Source: a virus. Taken from it: 48,918 nucleotides of DNA. The stretch is taken from positions 1-48,918 of the IMG/VR virus record IMGVR_UViG_3300032087_000854; one strand, written 5' to 3'. The translations under genes and the position numbers were made by a program. The stretch's first letter is position 1. Every line of letters begins with the position of its first letter. This document shows, piece by piece, positions 25,154 through 31,066 of the stretch. A model generated the notes under the pieces. That model saw nothing but the letters and a program-made list of their open reading frames with translations, made no database searches and was not told where the DNA came from.

Positions 25154-25744
25154 ATGGGAAATAGAAAAAATAAACTAGAGTATGAACCTATCATATCTGC
25201 GGAAGAAGAAGCTCCCATTGAATATTGCAACCTCGACAACTCCCTTAACAGACGACAACGAAACTTTATTTGGATAGCAGTCAATAATCCCAGGCTATCG
25301 TTAGTAGAGTGTGCCTACAAGGCCGGATACACATCTCCCAGGCAAGCAGCAAATAAACTTATGAACAAACCCCTTATTCGTAAAGAGTATAACTATTTGA
25401 TGAATGAGGCTAAGAAGAAGTATGAACTCAACTATGATCGGGCTGTTCAGGATCTTTATGATATTCGTGACAAGGCTATGGAAGCTGGATCATTTAATGC
25501 TGCAATATCTGCCCAGAACTCGTTGCTCAAAGTCGGGGGGCTAATAGTAGATCGTAAAGAGGTAATGTTCGGGAAGGTAGATCAAATGAGTCGGGAGGAA
25601 GTTGAAGCCAGGTTATCGCAGCTTATGGGTAATGTAGTGCTAGAGGATAATAGTGATCCGGATCCAGATCCCAGGCTGGAAGATCAGCAGGAAGAAGAAG
25701 TCGAAGAAGTAATTGAGGCAAAAGAAGATGACAAACACGATTAA
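25154..25744 (+). CDS. terS: Terminase small subunit
   Basis: 196 residues. NRRQRNFIWIAVNNPRLSLVECAYKAGY (about 33-60) is the DNA-binding helix-turn-helix of the Terminase_2 family, followed by the family pattern SPRQAANKLMNKP and a helical oligomerisation part (YDIRDKAMEAGSFNAAISA). The C-terminus is very acidic (EDQQEEEVEEVIEAKEDD), suited to contact the large subunit. It recognises the packaging site and loads TerL. Unusually, TerL is 8 kb downstream, beyond the small-gene region. The 3' half is more GC-rich than its neighbours and contains three TCGGG motifs. Confidence 0.85.
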   Translation: MGNRKNKLEYEPIISAEEEAPIEYCNLDNSLNRRQRNFIWIAVNNPRLSLVECAYKAGYTSPRQAANKLMNKPLIRKEYNYLMNEAKKKYELNYDRAVQDLYDIRDKAMEAGSFNAAISAQNSLLKVGGLIVDRKEVMFGKVDQMSREEVEARLSQLMGNVVLEDNSDPDPDPRLEDQQEEEVEEVIEAKEDDKHD

Positions 25745-25883
25745 GTGTGTCATTTATACCGATAAGGAAGTCATAGATAAGACTTATCCAGAACTACGTA
25801 AGCTGTTTAAAGAAGCCTATGATAAGGGTGATGTTAATCACTATGAGATAGTGTCTGCTGGTAAGAAAGATAAAAAGGCATAA
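25728..25883 (+). CDS. Small hypothetical protein (51 aa)
   Basis: ATG lies 17 bases inside the end of terS. The product starts MTNTIKCVIYTDKEVIDKTY, a beta-alpha pattern with a basic C-terminal tail (GKKDKKA). No family recognised. Ends before a 69-base convergent gap with no clear terminator. Confidence 0.5.
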   Translation: MTNTIKCVIYTDKEVIDKTYPELRKLFKEAYDKGDVNHYEIVSAGKKDKKA

Positions 25884-25952
25884 AAAGATTAGTGGAGAGG
25901 GATTGAGAAGTAATACCTAAATCAGACTATGCCTTAGCCCGAATATATCAAA

Positions 25953-26159
25953 TTAGGTTGTAATGTTCAAGAACTTATCTAGGGATTTGAATAGCTGTCG
26001 TTGGGTTTTAAACCAAGCTGTATGAGTAAGTTTGTTGTCTGAATAGACTAGATACCCCACTTTGAAGCCAACTTGCTCGATATTTGGGTATCGTAGCAAG
26101 TCATACTTCTCAGGGTCGAATGATACTATTTTGATGTCGTATTTATTGGTCTTCGTCAT
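25953..26159 (-). CDS. Small hypothetical protein (68 aa), last of leftward operon
   Basis: Alternating strand pattern (YDIKIVSFDPEKYDLLRYP, then GFKVGYLVYSD) and a basic C-terminal helix (TQRQLFKSLDKF). Overlaps the membrane micro-protein gene upstream by 17 bases. No family recognised. Confidence 0.6.
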   Translation of the reverse strand: MTKTNKYDIKIVSFDPEKYDLLRYPNIEQVGFKVGYLVYSDNKLTHTAWFKTQRQLFKSLDKFLNITT

Positions 26160-26232
26160 GCACTTTTTCTGAAAACATAAAAACTAAGACGTATAAAACT
26201 ATGGTTATGATGAACATGGTATCAACTGTCAT
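26143..26232 (-). CDS. 29-residue membrane micro-protein, paralogue of 29381 product
   Basis: ATG within the end of the 111-residue gene (GATGACAG) and stop inside the next gene, so coupled translation is likely. The core DTMFIITIVLYVLVFMFSEK is a single membrane helix and aligns without gaps to DTLFLITIGVYVLVFLLSGR of the plus-strand micro-protein at 29381. An internal ATG five codons later is an alternative start. The conservation between two copies on opposite strands argues for real translation. Function unknown. Confidence 0.6.
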   Translation of the reverse strand: MTVDTMFIITIVLYVLVFMFSEKVHDEDQ

Positions 26233-26557
26233 CAACTAAGTCTCCTACACGGATTTGAATGACTCCTGTATCTTCATCAGCAAAGTCGTCATATTCCTCG
26301 TCATATTCGGAAACAAAGTCTACTCCGAACTCGGTTTGCAAAGGATCTAAAATATCGTCTGCGTTGTTGCCACCGTATCTGAATAGGTCAATGACGTTCT
26401 TTTGCTTGTCTAAATCGTAATGAATACAACTACCGTCACAGCAAAAGTATTGCATTTTTCTGTCGTTATGGACGGTAAATCCAATCTCTTCAAGATATTT
26501 ACTATCTTTGATTTTCTGTAATGGTATCGGCTCGGTTGGTCGGTAATATGTTGACAT
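26222..26557 (-). CDS. Hypothetical acidic protein (111 aa)
   Basis: Starts MSTYYRPTEPIPL with GGGAGTTTATAACC upstream. The middle contains YFCCDGSCIHYDL (a possible metal site with four Cys/His residues) and DLFRYGGNNADDIL; the C-terminus is very acidic (DEEYDDFADEDTG). Acidic DNA-mimic-like tails occur in host-takeover proteins, but no family is recognised. Confidence 0.6.
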   Translation of the reverse strand: MSTYYRPTEPIPLQKIKDSKYLEEIGFTVHNDRKMQYFCCDGSCIHYDLDKQKNVIDLFRYGGNNADDILDPLQTEFGVDFVSEYDEEYDDFADEDTGVIQIRVGDLVDDS

Positions 26558-26559
26558 GG

Positions 26560-26658
26560 TTATAAACTCCCTCTAAATAAATAAAATAATGCTTTTAGTC
26601 TCCACTCGGATAAGTGGCGTAAATGCTTTGGTATTTTAGTTCTATCAATCTTACTCAT
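26560..26658 (-). CDS. 32-residue basic peptide gene
   Basis: ATGA overlap with the upstream gene, stop two bases before the next start, same packing as neighbours. Product MSKIDRTKIPKHLRHLSEWR plus a short hydrophobic tail (LKALFYLFRGSL). Too short for family assignment. Confidence 0.45.
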   Translation of the reverse strand: MSKIDRTKIPKHLRHLSEWRLKALFYLFRGSL

Positions 26659-26831
26659 GATAAATACTCCTCTAATATTTCACGATTAATGGTAAAGCCT
26701 AACATGACCTCAAAAAGGGTTGTTAGTGCTGTTAGTTCCCTTAACTCAACATCAATAATAACTGTGTTAATAAGTTCTTTTATAAGCTGTTTATCAGTCA
26801 AGTCTTTTGGTAATTTATTTGGTTGGCTCAT
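26655..26831 (-). CDS. Small helical protein (58 aa)
   Basis: The ATG overlapping the upstream stop (ATGA) is chosen over an ATG 18 bases earlier. Product MSQPNKLPKDLTDKQLIKEL then VELRELTALTTLFEVM is helical and acidic. Its first 16 bases around the start are identical to those of the next gene upstream (27039-27054). Confidence 0.58.
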   Translation of the reverse strand: MSQPNKLPKDLTDKQLIKELINTVIIDVELRELTALTTLFEVMLGFTINREILEEYLS

Positions 26832-27052
26832 GCTTCTATCATCTCCCAATCTTTATCAAAGATACTAATGACATTTTCACTATGACTAGAGCAATTTGTA
26901 AAACTTTCTTTAGTATCATCTTTGTAATAAATAGTTAAAACGCCATTTTTGATTGAAAAATCTTTTACTTTATCCCAATCAATCCCTATTTCCTCTAAGT
27001 TAAATTCTATAGTTTGGCTATAATTTGCTTGTATATATTTTGGTTGGCTCAT
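26828..27052 (-). CDS. KTSC-like small protein (74 aa)
   Basis: Starts at the ATG that overlaps the upstream stop. Residues about 28-60 (KDFSIKNGVLTIYYKDDTKE, then SFTNCSSHSENVISIF) show the beta-hairpin layout of small phage domains related to KTSC. This resemblance is weak. The operon is tightly overlapped on both sides. Confidence 0.55.
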   Translation of the reverse strand: MSQPKYIQANYSQTIEFNLEEIGIDWDKVKDFSIKNGVLTIYYKDDTKESFTNCSSHSENVISIFDKDWEMIEA

Positions 27053-27429
27053 GCACACACCTCGTATGTTTTAGGGGTTAAGGTAATCTCAACATCTCCA
27101 CCACCAGCAACTCGTTCTAATTGGTCATCAGTCATGTAGATATTATCTGCAAAGTCATCAGCACTTACTTGATAAGAGTCTTCCCATACGTCCTCGTTAT
27201 ACTTGGGGTTGTATCCACTTGCATAGACTACAGTCCCATTTGCAAGACCTCTAGTTTTAGAGTCGTATGCTTCCATAAGATATATGCCGTCATCTTTGAC
27301 AAGGTAAAAACATTTATCTGTTGTGTATTTATCACGATAAGCAATCTTGAAGTTGCTGTTTGTGATAGTCTCCCTAGCCAATTTGACTAGGGATTTATTA
27401 GATCTAAATTTTAATTTATGGTTGTTCAC
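27049..27429 (-). CDS. DUF3085-like protein (126 aa)
   Basis: The start is most likely GTG at 27429: AAAAGGAG lies eight bases upstream and the GTG shares a base with the preceding TAG stop; an ATG 39 bases earlier has no such site. DDGIYLMEAYD, VVYASGYNPKYNED and YQVSADDFAD follow the pattern of DUF3085 proteins found in phages and plasmids. Function unknown. Confidence 0.62.
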   Translation of the reverse strand: MNNHKLKFRSNKSLVKLARETITNSNFKIAYRDKYTTDKCFYLVKDDGIYLMEAYDSKTRGLANGTVVYASGYNPKYNEDVWEDSYQVSADDFADNIYMTDDQLERVAGGGDVEITLTPKTYEVCA

Positions 27430-27863
27430 TATGCTGACTCCTTTTGGTGTCTCACAAGCACTGACCATAATGGCTCAAAGAACTTTGCTTTTACTTTCTT
27501 GTTCTTATCAATCTCGTAAGTTTGTGGGTCTATGTTGATAAGATTATGGTCGTTGCAATACCATTGATTATTAGAATAGATGTAAGCATATTCTATGTCC
27601 CAACTTAAATCATTTAGATAAGCATTTAAAGAGTTATACAACATAGGTGCGTCATGATTAGCCCTATCCTCTATTGACTCTTTTACTGTTGGTTTAAGCG
27701 AACTGATATAACCTTGATTGGCTATTTCTTCTGCTTTCTTGGGGTTATTATAATGGTCATTTAATACTTGACCGTTGTAGGTTGGATAGCCGTCCCAATG
27801 ACAATAAGTTACTATGACGTTTCCGTTTGGTTGCTCGTAAGCGATATTACTTCTCGTTCCCAT
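27429..27863 (-). CDS. MGTRSNI/CHWDGYP family hypothetical protein
   Basis: 144 residues. The N-terminus MGTRSNIAYEQPNG and YCHWDGYPTYNGQVLNDHY mark a family of phage and bacterial proteins of unknown function in which those histidine, aspartate and tryptophan residues are conserved. First gene of the leftward operon, with AGGAGAG upstream of ATG and a promoter about 140 bases before. Function unknown; early host interaction is a guess from position. Confidence 0.7.
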   Translation of the reverse strand: MGTRSNIAYEQPNGNVIVTYCHWDGYPTYNGQVLNDHYNNPKKAEEIANQGYISSLKPTVKESIEDRANHDAPMLYNSLNAYLNDLSWDIEYAYIYSNNQWYCNDHNLINIDPQTYEIDKNKKVKAKFFEPLWSVLVRHQKESA

Positions 27864-28002
27864 ATTTACTCTCCTATAAGTTTAAGGGTTAATAAAAGTG
27901 TGAGTAAAATTTATGGTCACTTCCTGTTGGTAAATCCTAAACGGTCAGGCTGTTTCAAGAACTGATTAATTACTACCACTCTGAAATTTTACGCACTATC
28001 TA

Positions 28003-28030
28003 ATGATACTATTTGTATCCAATATGTCAA
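28003..28030 (-). promoter_or_regulatory. Leftward early promoter
   Basis: On the minus strand a perfect TTGACA, 16-base spacer and TATCAT. GATAC-TATTT-GTATC, an inverted repeat, covers the -10 box and adjoining spacer, and GATACAAAT is repeated just upstream of the -35, so it may be regulated. Confidence 0.65.
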
Positions 28031-28165
28031 GCATAATAGTAAACAATTTGTATCTTATTTATATAATAGAATGGATATATATGCAGGGATTTTGAGGATT
28101 AATCGCATCAGTCCCCTCTCTCGTCCACTCTCTCCATAAAAAAGCTAGGCACAAACAGGCTACAG

Positions 28166-28214
28166 TCGGGCTATCTGTCGGGTTGTCGGGATAATCGGGT
28201 CGGGTCGGGTCGGG
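28166..28214 (+). repeat. TCGGG array with canonical G-quadruplex motif
   Basis: Seven TCGGG units in 49 bases. The last four are contiguous, giving GGG runs separated by TC loops (28197-28214), a textbook four-tract quadruplex sequence on the plus strand. Confidence 0.8.
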
Positions 28215-28218
28215 AAAG

Positions 28219-28227
28219 TTATACACA
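28219..28227 (+). promoter_or_regulatory. DnaA-box-like site
   Basis: TTATACACA, identical to the R2 box of the E. coli origin, five bases after the quadruplex array. A single nonamer in 49 kb of AT-rich DNA can occur by chance. Confidence 0.35.
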
Positions 28228-28340
28228 CAATATAACACAGATCCACACCAGGTAACACATACCAGGCTGGAGGCTGCCTGGGAACTTTTGCTGGTCGTCT
28301 GGCACACCAAAACCTAATTTAAAATAAGTGATACATTTTG

Positions 28341-28369
28341 TAGACAGTAGATGTTTTATGTGGTTTAAT
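28341..28369 (+). promoter_or_regulatory. Promoter, unit A
   Basis: TAGACA, 17-base spacer, TTTAAT, 33 bases before the ATG at 28403 with AGGAGAAGTAAT in between. Confidence 0.6.
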
Positions 28370-28402
28370 AGAACTTCAAATTAACTTTATAGGAGAAGTA
28401 AT

Positions 28403-28822
28403 ATGATTAGAAAATTTGAACAAGATGCCATAGTCAATCAGATTATGGAGGGTGTTAGCGAGAAAGCTGACAAGCAAATCGAAAAAGCGAAGAAGTCTGC
28501 TGACTACAAAGCATTACTTAAAATGACTGACAAGCTACAGAAACTAAAAGAACAACGAGATGCTATGTCAAAGACACTTGCTAAAGAAGAACTAGAAGTA
28601 AACCAAGCCATACATGATTACAATGTCATGAGTGAGAATGGTGTTTATTGTCTGCGAGGATTAGAGACTTACCACACTAACTATGAACTAGGTTGGACTA
28701 AGTTTGAGTGGAAGGTCAAAGATAAGATACGCGACAAGTTAGCGATAGCATTGTTAGAGCCAAACGCACAAACAAGAGTCAAAGAGATTATTATGGCTAT
28801 TGTTAATGAGGTAGCTAAGTAA
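28403..28822 (+). CDS. Coiled-coil early protein (139 aa)
   Basis: ATG preceded by AGGAGAAGTAAT, a very strong ribosome site also found at 29222. The first 75 residues are a long charged helix (EKADKQIEKAKKSADYKALL; LQKLKEQRDAMSKTLAKEEL), then a mixed C-terminal part (WTKFEWKVKDKIRDKLAIAL). No family recognised. Coupled to the following zinc-finger gene by a one-base overlap. Position after a strong promoter suggests early expression. Confidence 0.68.
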   Translation: MIRKFEQDAIVNQIMEGVSEKADKQIEKAKKSADYKALLKMTDKLQKLKEQRDAMSKTLAKEELEVNQAIHDYNVMSENGVYCLRGLETYHTNYELGWTKFEWKVKDKIRDKLAIALLEPNAQTRVKEIIMAIVNEVAK

Positions 28823-28992
28823 TGTGTTTGCAAAAATGTCCCAAGTGCAACCAAGACTTTATTCATTATCTTGGAGATAACTGCACAGGCGAAATAGAAG
28901 ATTGGCATTGCCCAACTTGTGATGCACACTACGAAGTAGATGTGGTAATTAATAGACACTTTGAAACTATGAGGGAGGTGGTGTTTGAATAA
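28822..28992 (+). CDS. Small zinc-finger protein (56 aa)
   Basis: ATG shares a base with the preceding stop. Cysteine pairs C6-x2-C9 and C30-x2-C33 (KCPKC, HCPTC) define a zinc ribbon with an acidic linker (LGDNCTGEIEDWH). It ends 21 bases before a strong terminator. Small zinc ribbons of this size are frequent in phages; function unknown. Confidence 0.62.
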   Translation: MCLQKCPKCNQDFIHYLGDNCTGEIEDWHCPTCDAHYEVDVVINRHFETMREVVFE

Positions 28993-29012
28993 CAAATAAG
29001 AGGAGAAAGAAG

Positions 29013-29037
29013 CCCGACCATAGTGTCGGGTTTTTTT
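29013..29037 (+). terminator. Intrinsic terminator of unit A
   Basis: CCCGAC-CATAGT-GTCGGG stem followed by seven Ts. Its right arm is itself a GTCGGG motif of the surrounding repeat island. Confidence 0.88.
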
Positions 29038-29138
29038 ATGTCGGGAGTCGGGGTGTCGGGTTTTCGGTCTAGCATAGCTAGAGACACAGATATTACAGAC
29101 ACAAAGATCCAATACCAGGTGATCTGGATCTGACCAGG
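29026..29138 (+). repeat. GC island B (TCGGG and CCAGG repeats)
   Basis: Four TCGGG units (29026-29060), the palindrome TCTAGC-ATA-GCTAGA (29068-29082), the shared element AGATCCAATACCAGGT (29105-29120) and a second CCAGG. Immediately precedes promoter B. No gene in 28993-29221. Confidence 0.65.
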
Positions 29139-29166
29139 CAGTGATCTGTGCAAGATGAAAGAAGTG

Positions 29167-29195
29167 TTGACAATCTGGTTACAAAATGAAACAAT
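29167..29195 (+). promoter_or_regulatory. Promoter, unit B
   Basis: Perfect TTGACA, 17-base spacer, AACAAT, 26 bases before the ATG at 29222 with AGGAGAAGTAAT. Confidence 0.55.
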
Positions 29196-29221
29196 AAGTT
29201 TTTAATTACAGGAGAAGTAAT

Positions 29222-29380
29222 ATGTATAAGATAATAAGATTTTATAAGGAAGACGGGTTTCCAGGACCTGCTCGCGAAACAATTAAAACTGGATTAACTT
29301 TGGAAGAAGCACAGGAGCATTGTCAAAGAGACGATACCCGGGAAGAGGGCGTGTGGTTTGACGGTTACACAGAAGAATGA
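29222..29380 (+). CDS. Small phage protein with LTLEEAQEHC motif (52 aa)
   Basis: Strong ribosome site AGGAGAAGTAAT. Product begins MYKIIRFYKEDG, then TIKTGLTLEEAQEHC and EEGVWFDGYTEE. This strand-helix-strand layout with LTLEEAQEHC and a C-terminal WFDGY is a recurring very small protein of marine and actinobacterial phages, function unknown. The following membrane micro-gene starts directly after its stop. Confidence 0.72.
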   Translation: MYKIIRFYKEDGFPGPARETIKTGLTLEEAQEHCQRDDTREEGVWFDGYTEE

Positions 29381-29449
29381 ATGGATACATTATTTCTAAT
29401 AACTATTGGTGTATATGTGCTGGTGTTCCTATTGTCGGGTCGGGTCTAG
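29381..29449 (+). CDS. 22-residue membrane micro-protein, paralogue of 26143 product
   Basis: ATG follows the preceding TGA without a gap. Product MDTLFLITIGVYVLVFLLSG plus two residues is one membrane helix and aligns gap-free with the minus-strand micro-protein at 26143 (about 13 of 21 positions identical by eye). Its last codons are formed by two TCGGG units of island C. Translation is likely by reinitiation; function unknown. Confidence 0.58.
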   Translation: MDTLFLITIGVYVLVFLLSGRV

Positions 29450-29568
29450 TGATTAGTCCAGGCCTGGTGCGACAGCCAGCACATCTGCCATACACACACA
29501 ACCCCGTCTGGAGATCTACCAGGTGAGGCTGGGGTATGTCGGGTACTGCCATCTCGGGACAGCTCGGG
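29435..29568 (+). repeat. GC island C (TCGGG and CCWGG repeats)
   Basis: Five TCGGG units (29435-29444, 29539-29568), the palindrome CCAGGCCTGG (29458-29467) and the shared element AGATCTACCAGGT (29512-29524). Two more CCAGG sites follow at 29628 and 29641. GC-rich against an AT-rich background. Confidence 0.6.
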
Positions 29569-29711
29569 TTTGGGGTTCTACTTTGAAAGAGTGCGAAACA
29601 CAAGCCCAAGACTTTATTCAAAGAATGCCAGGCTACCTGACCAGGAAAGGGTTGTTCATCTATGAATTAGGCAGCAAAAGAAAGTTTCATAAAAGAGTAG
29701 ACAAAATGTAA
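29523..29711 (+). CDS. Possible small protein (62 aa), GTG start
   Basis: Open frame from GTG at 29523 through island C. The first 17 residues are encoded by repeats and look unconvincing, but the remainder (STLKECETQAQDFIQRMPGY, LTRKGLFIYELGSKRKF) looks like a real helix-strand protein; a TTG at about 29583 could be the start. No clear ribosome site. Its end overlaps the -35 box of promoter C. Confidence 0.4.
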   Translation: MRLGYVGYCHLGTARVWGSTLKECETQAQDFIQRMPGYLTRKGLFIYELGSKRKFHKRVDKM

Positions 29712-29726
29712 CCAATAGCTTAAAAT
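29698..29726 (+). promoter_or_regulatory. Promoter, unit C
   Basis: TAGACA, 17-base spacer, TAAAAT, 36 bases before the ATG at 29763 with TAGGAGG. Confidence 0.68.
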
Positions 29727-29762
29727 GAATTATCTTTTAAACAAAACCAATAGGAGGTTATT

Positions 29763-29951
29763 ATGAAGATAGAAATAAACTTATATGATGAGACTGGCAC
29801 ACAGGTTGTTGGCAAAGCCATAGAGACTGACTGCCAAAGTCTAATCATCAATGGTATGCACATCATACAAGCAGGTGGTGTTCATTCTGAACTGAGACAA
29901 CTACAACAAGAGCAACAAGCTGACAATGTTGTTCCTTTGGAGTTGAACTAA
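29763..29951 (+). CDS. Small hypothetical protein (62 aa)
   Basis: Strong TAGGAGGTTATT ribosome site. Strand-rich N-terminus (MKIEINLYDETGTQVVGKAI) and a Gln-rich helical C-terminus (ELRQLQQEQQ). No family recognised. Stop shares a base with the next ATG. Confidence 0.62.
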   Translation: MKIEINLYDETGTQVVGKAIETDCQSLIINGMHIIQAGGVHSELRQLQQEQQADNVVPLELN

Positions 29952-30151
29952 TGAGTTCATATAACATCACAATTAAATGTGATAGTGAAGAAGACAGAGA
30001 TTTAATCTTAAATACTTTAGAAACATTAGTTGATAAAGGTGTAGTTCGTTTTCGTAAAGATGCATTGGGTAATCCCAATGTATTCTTTTCGGAAGAAGAC
30101 TTAGAATTAGAATGGAATCATTGGAGAAATCCATATAGAACAGTAACATAG
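29951..30151 (+). CDS. Small hypothetical protein (66 aa)
   Basis: TAATG coupling with the gene before. Predicted beta-alpha layout (YNITIKCDSEEDRDLILNTL), basic middle (VRFRKDALGNP) and acidic C-terminal helix (SEEDLELEWNHW). No family recognised. Followed by a strong terminator. Confidence 0.62.
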   Translation: MSSYNITIKCDSEEDRDLILNTLETLVDKGVVRFRKDALGNPNVFFSEEDLELEWNHWRNPYRTVT

Positions 30152-30171
30152 ACAACTAATCGGAGAAAAGA

Positions 30172-30195
30172 AGGGACTTAATCGTCCCTTTTTTT
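30172..30195 (+). terminator. Intrinsic terminator of unit C
   Basis: AGGGAC-TTAATC-GTCCCT stem with following T run. Marks the end of the early small-gene region; the next 197 bases (30196-30392) hold no gene and no convincing promoter, only G-rich (AGGGGGTGGGGGA) and TATATACACACAC stretches. Confidence 0.86.
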
Positions 30196-30392
30196 ATGCC
30201 TAGGATTCTTTTAGTGGACACAAATATCGGAGTCGGATCATGTTTTTAGGGGGTGGGGGAACAAATTGGTACCTACGGTATATATACACACACAAGGTTA
30301 ATAACTCACACAAACAAAATAGATTTGTAGCACAATGCTAGTCATCTACTATTTTTTTATGTTAATATCAGATTTTATCTACGAGGTACCAG

Positions 30393-30683
30393 ATGGAAGA
30401 AGATATGATGGATATGCAGGTACAACCTGTAATGCAACCAGAACAACAAATGATGCAAGGGACTCCTGCCCCCCAAGGTTTACCCATGGAATTGCAACAA
30501 GAGATGGATCAGATAGCAGAACCTGACCAAGAAGAGGCTAAACAAGCCCTCATGCAAATTATACAAATTTTACAAGAAATGGTATCCCAAGGTGCCTCAG
30601 AGCAAGAAATTGCGTCTTTTCTAGAACAAGTTGGTATTACTATGGAAGAACTAGAGATGGCTAGGGAGATGTTTGGTATATGA
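30393..30683 (+). CDS. Small Met/Gln-rich protein (96 aa), first late gene
   Basis: ATG with GAGGT eight bases upstream. Met/Gln-rich N-terminus (MQVQPVMQPEQQMMQGTPAP) and a helical C-terminus (ALMQIIQILQEMVSQGASEQ, EIASFLEQVGITMEELE). Such Met/Gln-rich proteins precede portal or TerL genes in marine phages; probably virion-associated. Overlaps the next gene by four bases. Confidence 0.6.
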   Translation: MEEDMMDMQVQPVMQPEQQMMQGTPAPQGLPMELQQEMDQIAEPDQEEAKQALMQIIQILQEMVSQGASEQEIASFLEQVGITMEELEMAREMFGI

Positions 30684-31060
30684 TGAATATGCGAGATATG
30701 TTAGGTGAGTCTGGTAGAACTATGTCTAACAAAGATATGTTAGAAATGCTATCTAACAGAAATATACGAGACATTCTTGGAGAAAGTGGCAAAACTATAT
30801 CCAATATGGACAGATCTATGATGGGTATGTCCGACAACGAACCTAGGATGGAAGACAGGGATCAAGTTTTTAGTATTGAAGCAGACATACAAAATCTTAT
30901 CAAGTCTTACAATATGCTTGTAGAGGCACAAGAATTTGATAGAGCTCAACAAGTTGCAGACCAGATAAATATGCTAGACGTTCAAAAAAGACAAGCACAA
31001 GCCCAAAACGTACCACAACAAGACGAAATATCTAGAATACTAGACTCTATATCCATATAG
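30680..31060 (+). CDS. RDILGESGKTISN-motif protein (126 aa)
   Basis: The N-terminus carries two copies of one motif: RDMLGESGRTMSNKDM (about 5-20) and RDILGESGKTISNMDR (about 30-45). The same motif occurs once in the 633-residue virion protein at 10985. The C-terminal half is a helix (IQNLIKSYNMLVEAQEFDRA). Sharing suggests both proteins bind the same partner or are assembled into the particle. Function unknown. Confidence 0.6.
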   Translation: MMNMRDMLGESGRTMSNKDMLEMLSNRNIRDILGESGKTISNMDRSMMGMSDNEPRMEDRDQVFSIEADIQNLIKSYNMLVEAQEFDRAQQVADQINMLDVQKRQAQAQNVPQQDEISRILDSISI

Positions 31061-31066
31061 CCTGTC

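Larger units (their letters stand above)
27864..28402. other. 539-bp divergent intergenic region, possible origin
   Basis: No credible gene. From left to right: leftward leader and promoter (28003-28030), an AT-rich stretch with two ATTTGTATC copies (28011-28019 and 28046-28054), a pyrimidine-rich stretch, seven TCGGG units (28166-28214), a TTATACACA DnaA-like box (28219-28227), CCAGG/CCTGG sites and the rightward promoter (28341-28369). The combination suits a control region and perhaps a replication origin. Confidence 0.5.

Noticed and set aside
26623-27538. Plus-strand frames of 60-90 codons opposite the leftward operon
   Set aside because: The minus-strand genes show ATGA couplings and ribosome sites; the plus-strand frames have neither.
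28059-28310. 83-codon minus-strand frame with many Pro/Asp residues
   Set aside because: It runs through the TCGGG array and promoter region; the Pro-Asp pattern is just the repeat translated. No ribosome site.
27864-28402. tRNA or structured RNA gene in the longest intergenic gap
   Set aside because: No cloverleaf arms or CCA end; the structure is explained by promoter, TCGGG array and inverted repeats.
28681-29153. Minus-strand frames of 143 and 74 codons over unit A
   Set aside because: Antisense to the zinc-finger and coiled-coil genes and across a terminator; composition is not protein-like.
29403-29621. 72-codon minus-strand frame over island C
   Set aside because: Translation of GC-rich repeats, antisense to the better-supported plus-strand frames, no start signal.
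30335-30526. 63-codon plus-strand frame ending in Thr/Arg-rich sequence
   Set aside because: Overlaps the well-supported Met/Gln-rich gene in another frame; no ribosome site.
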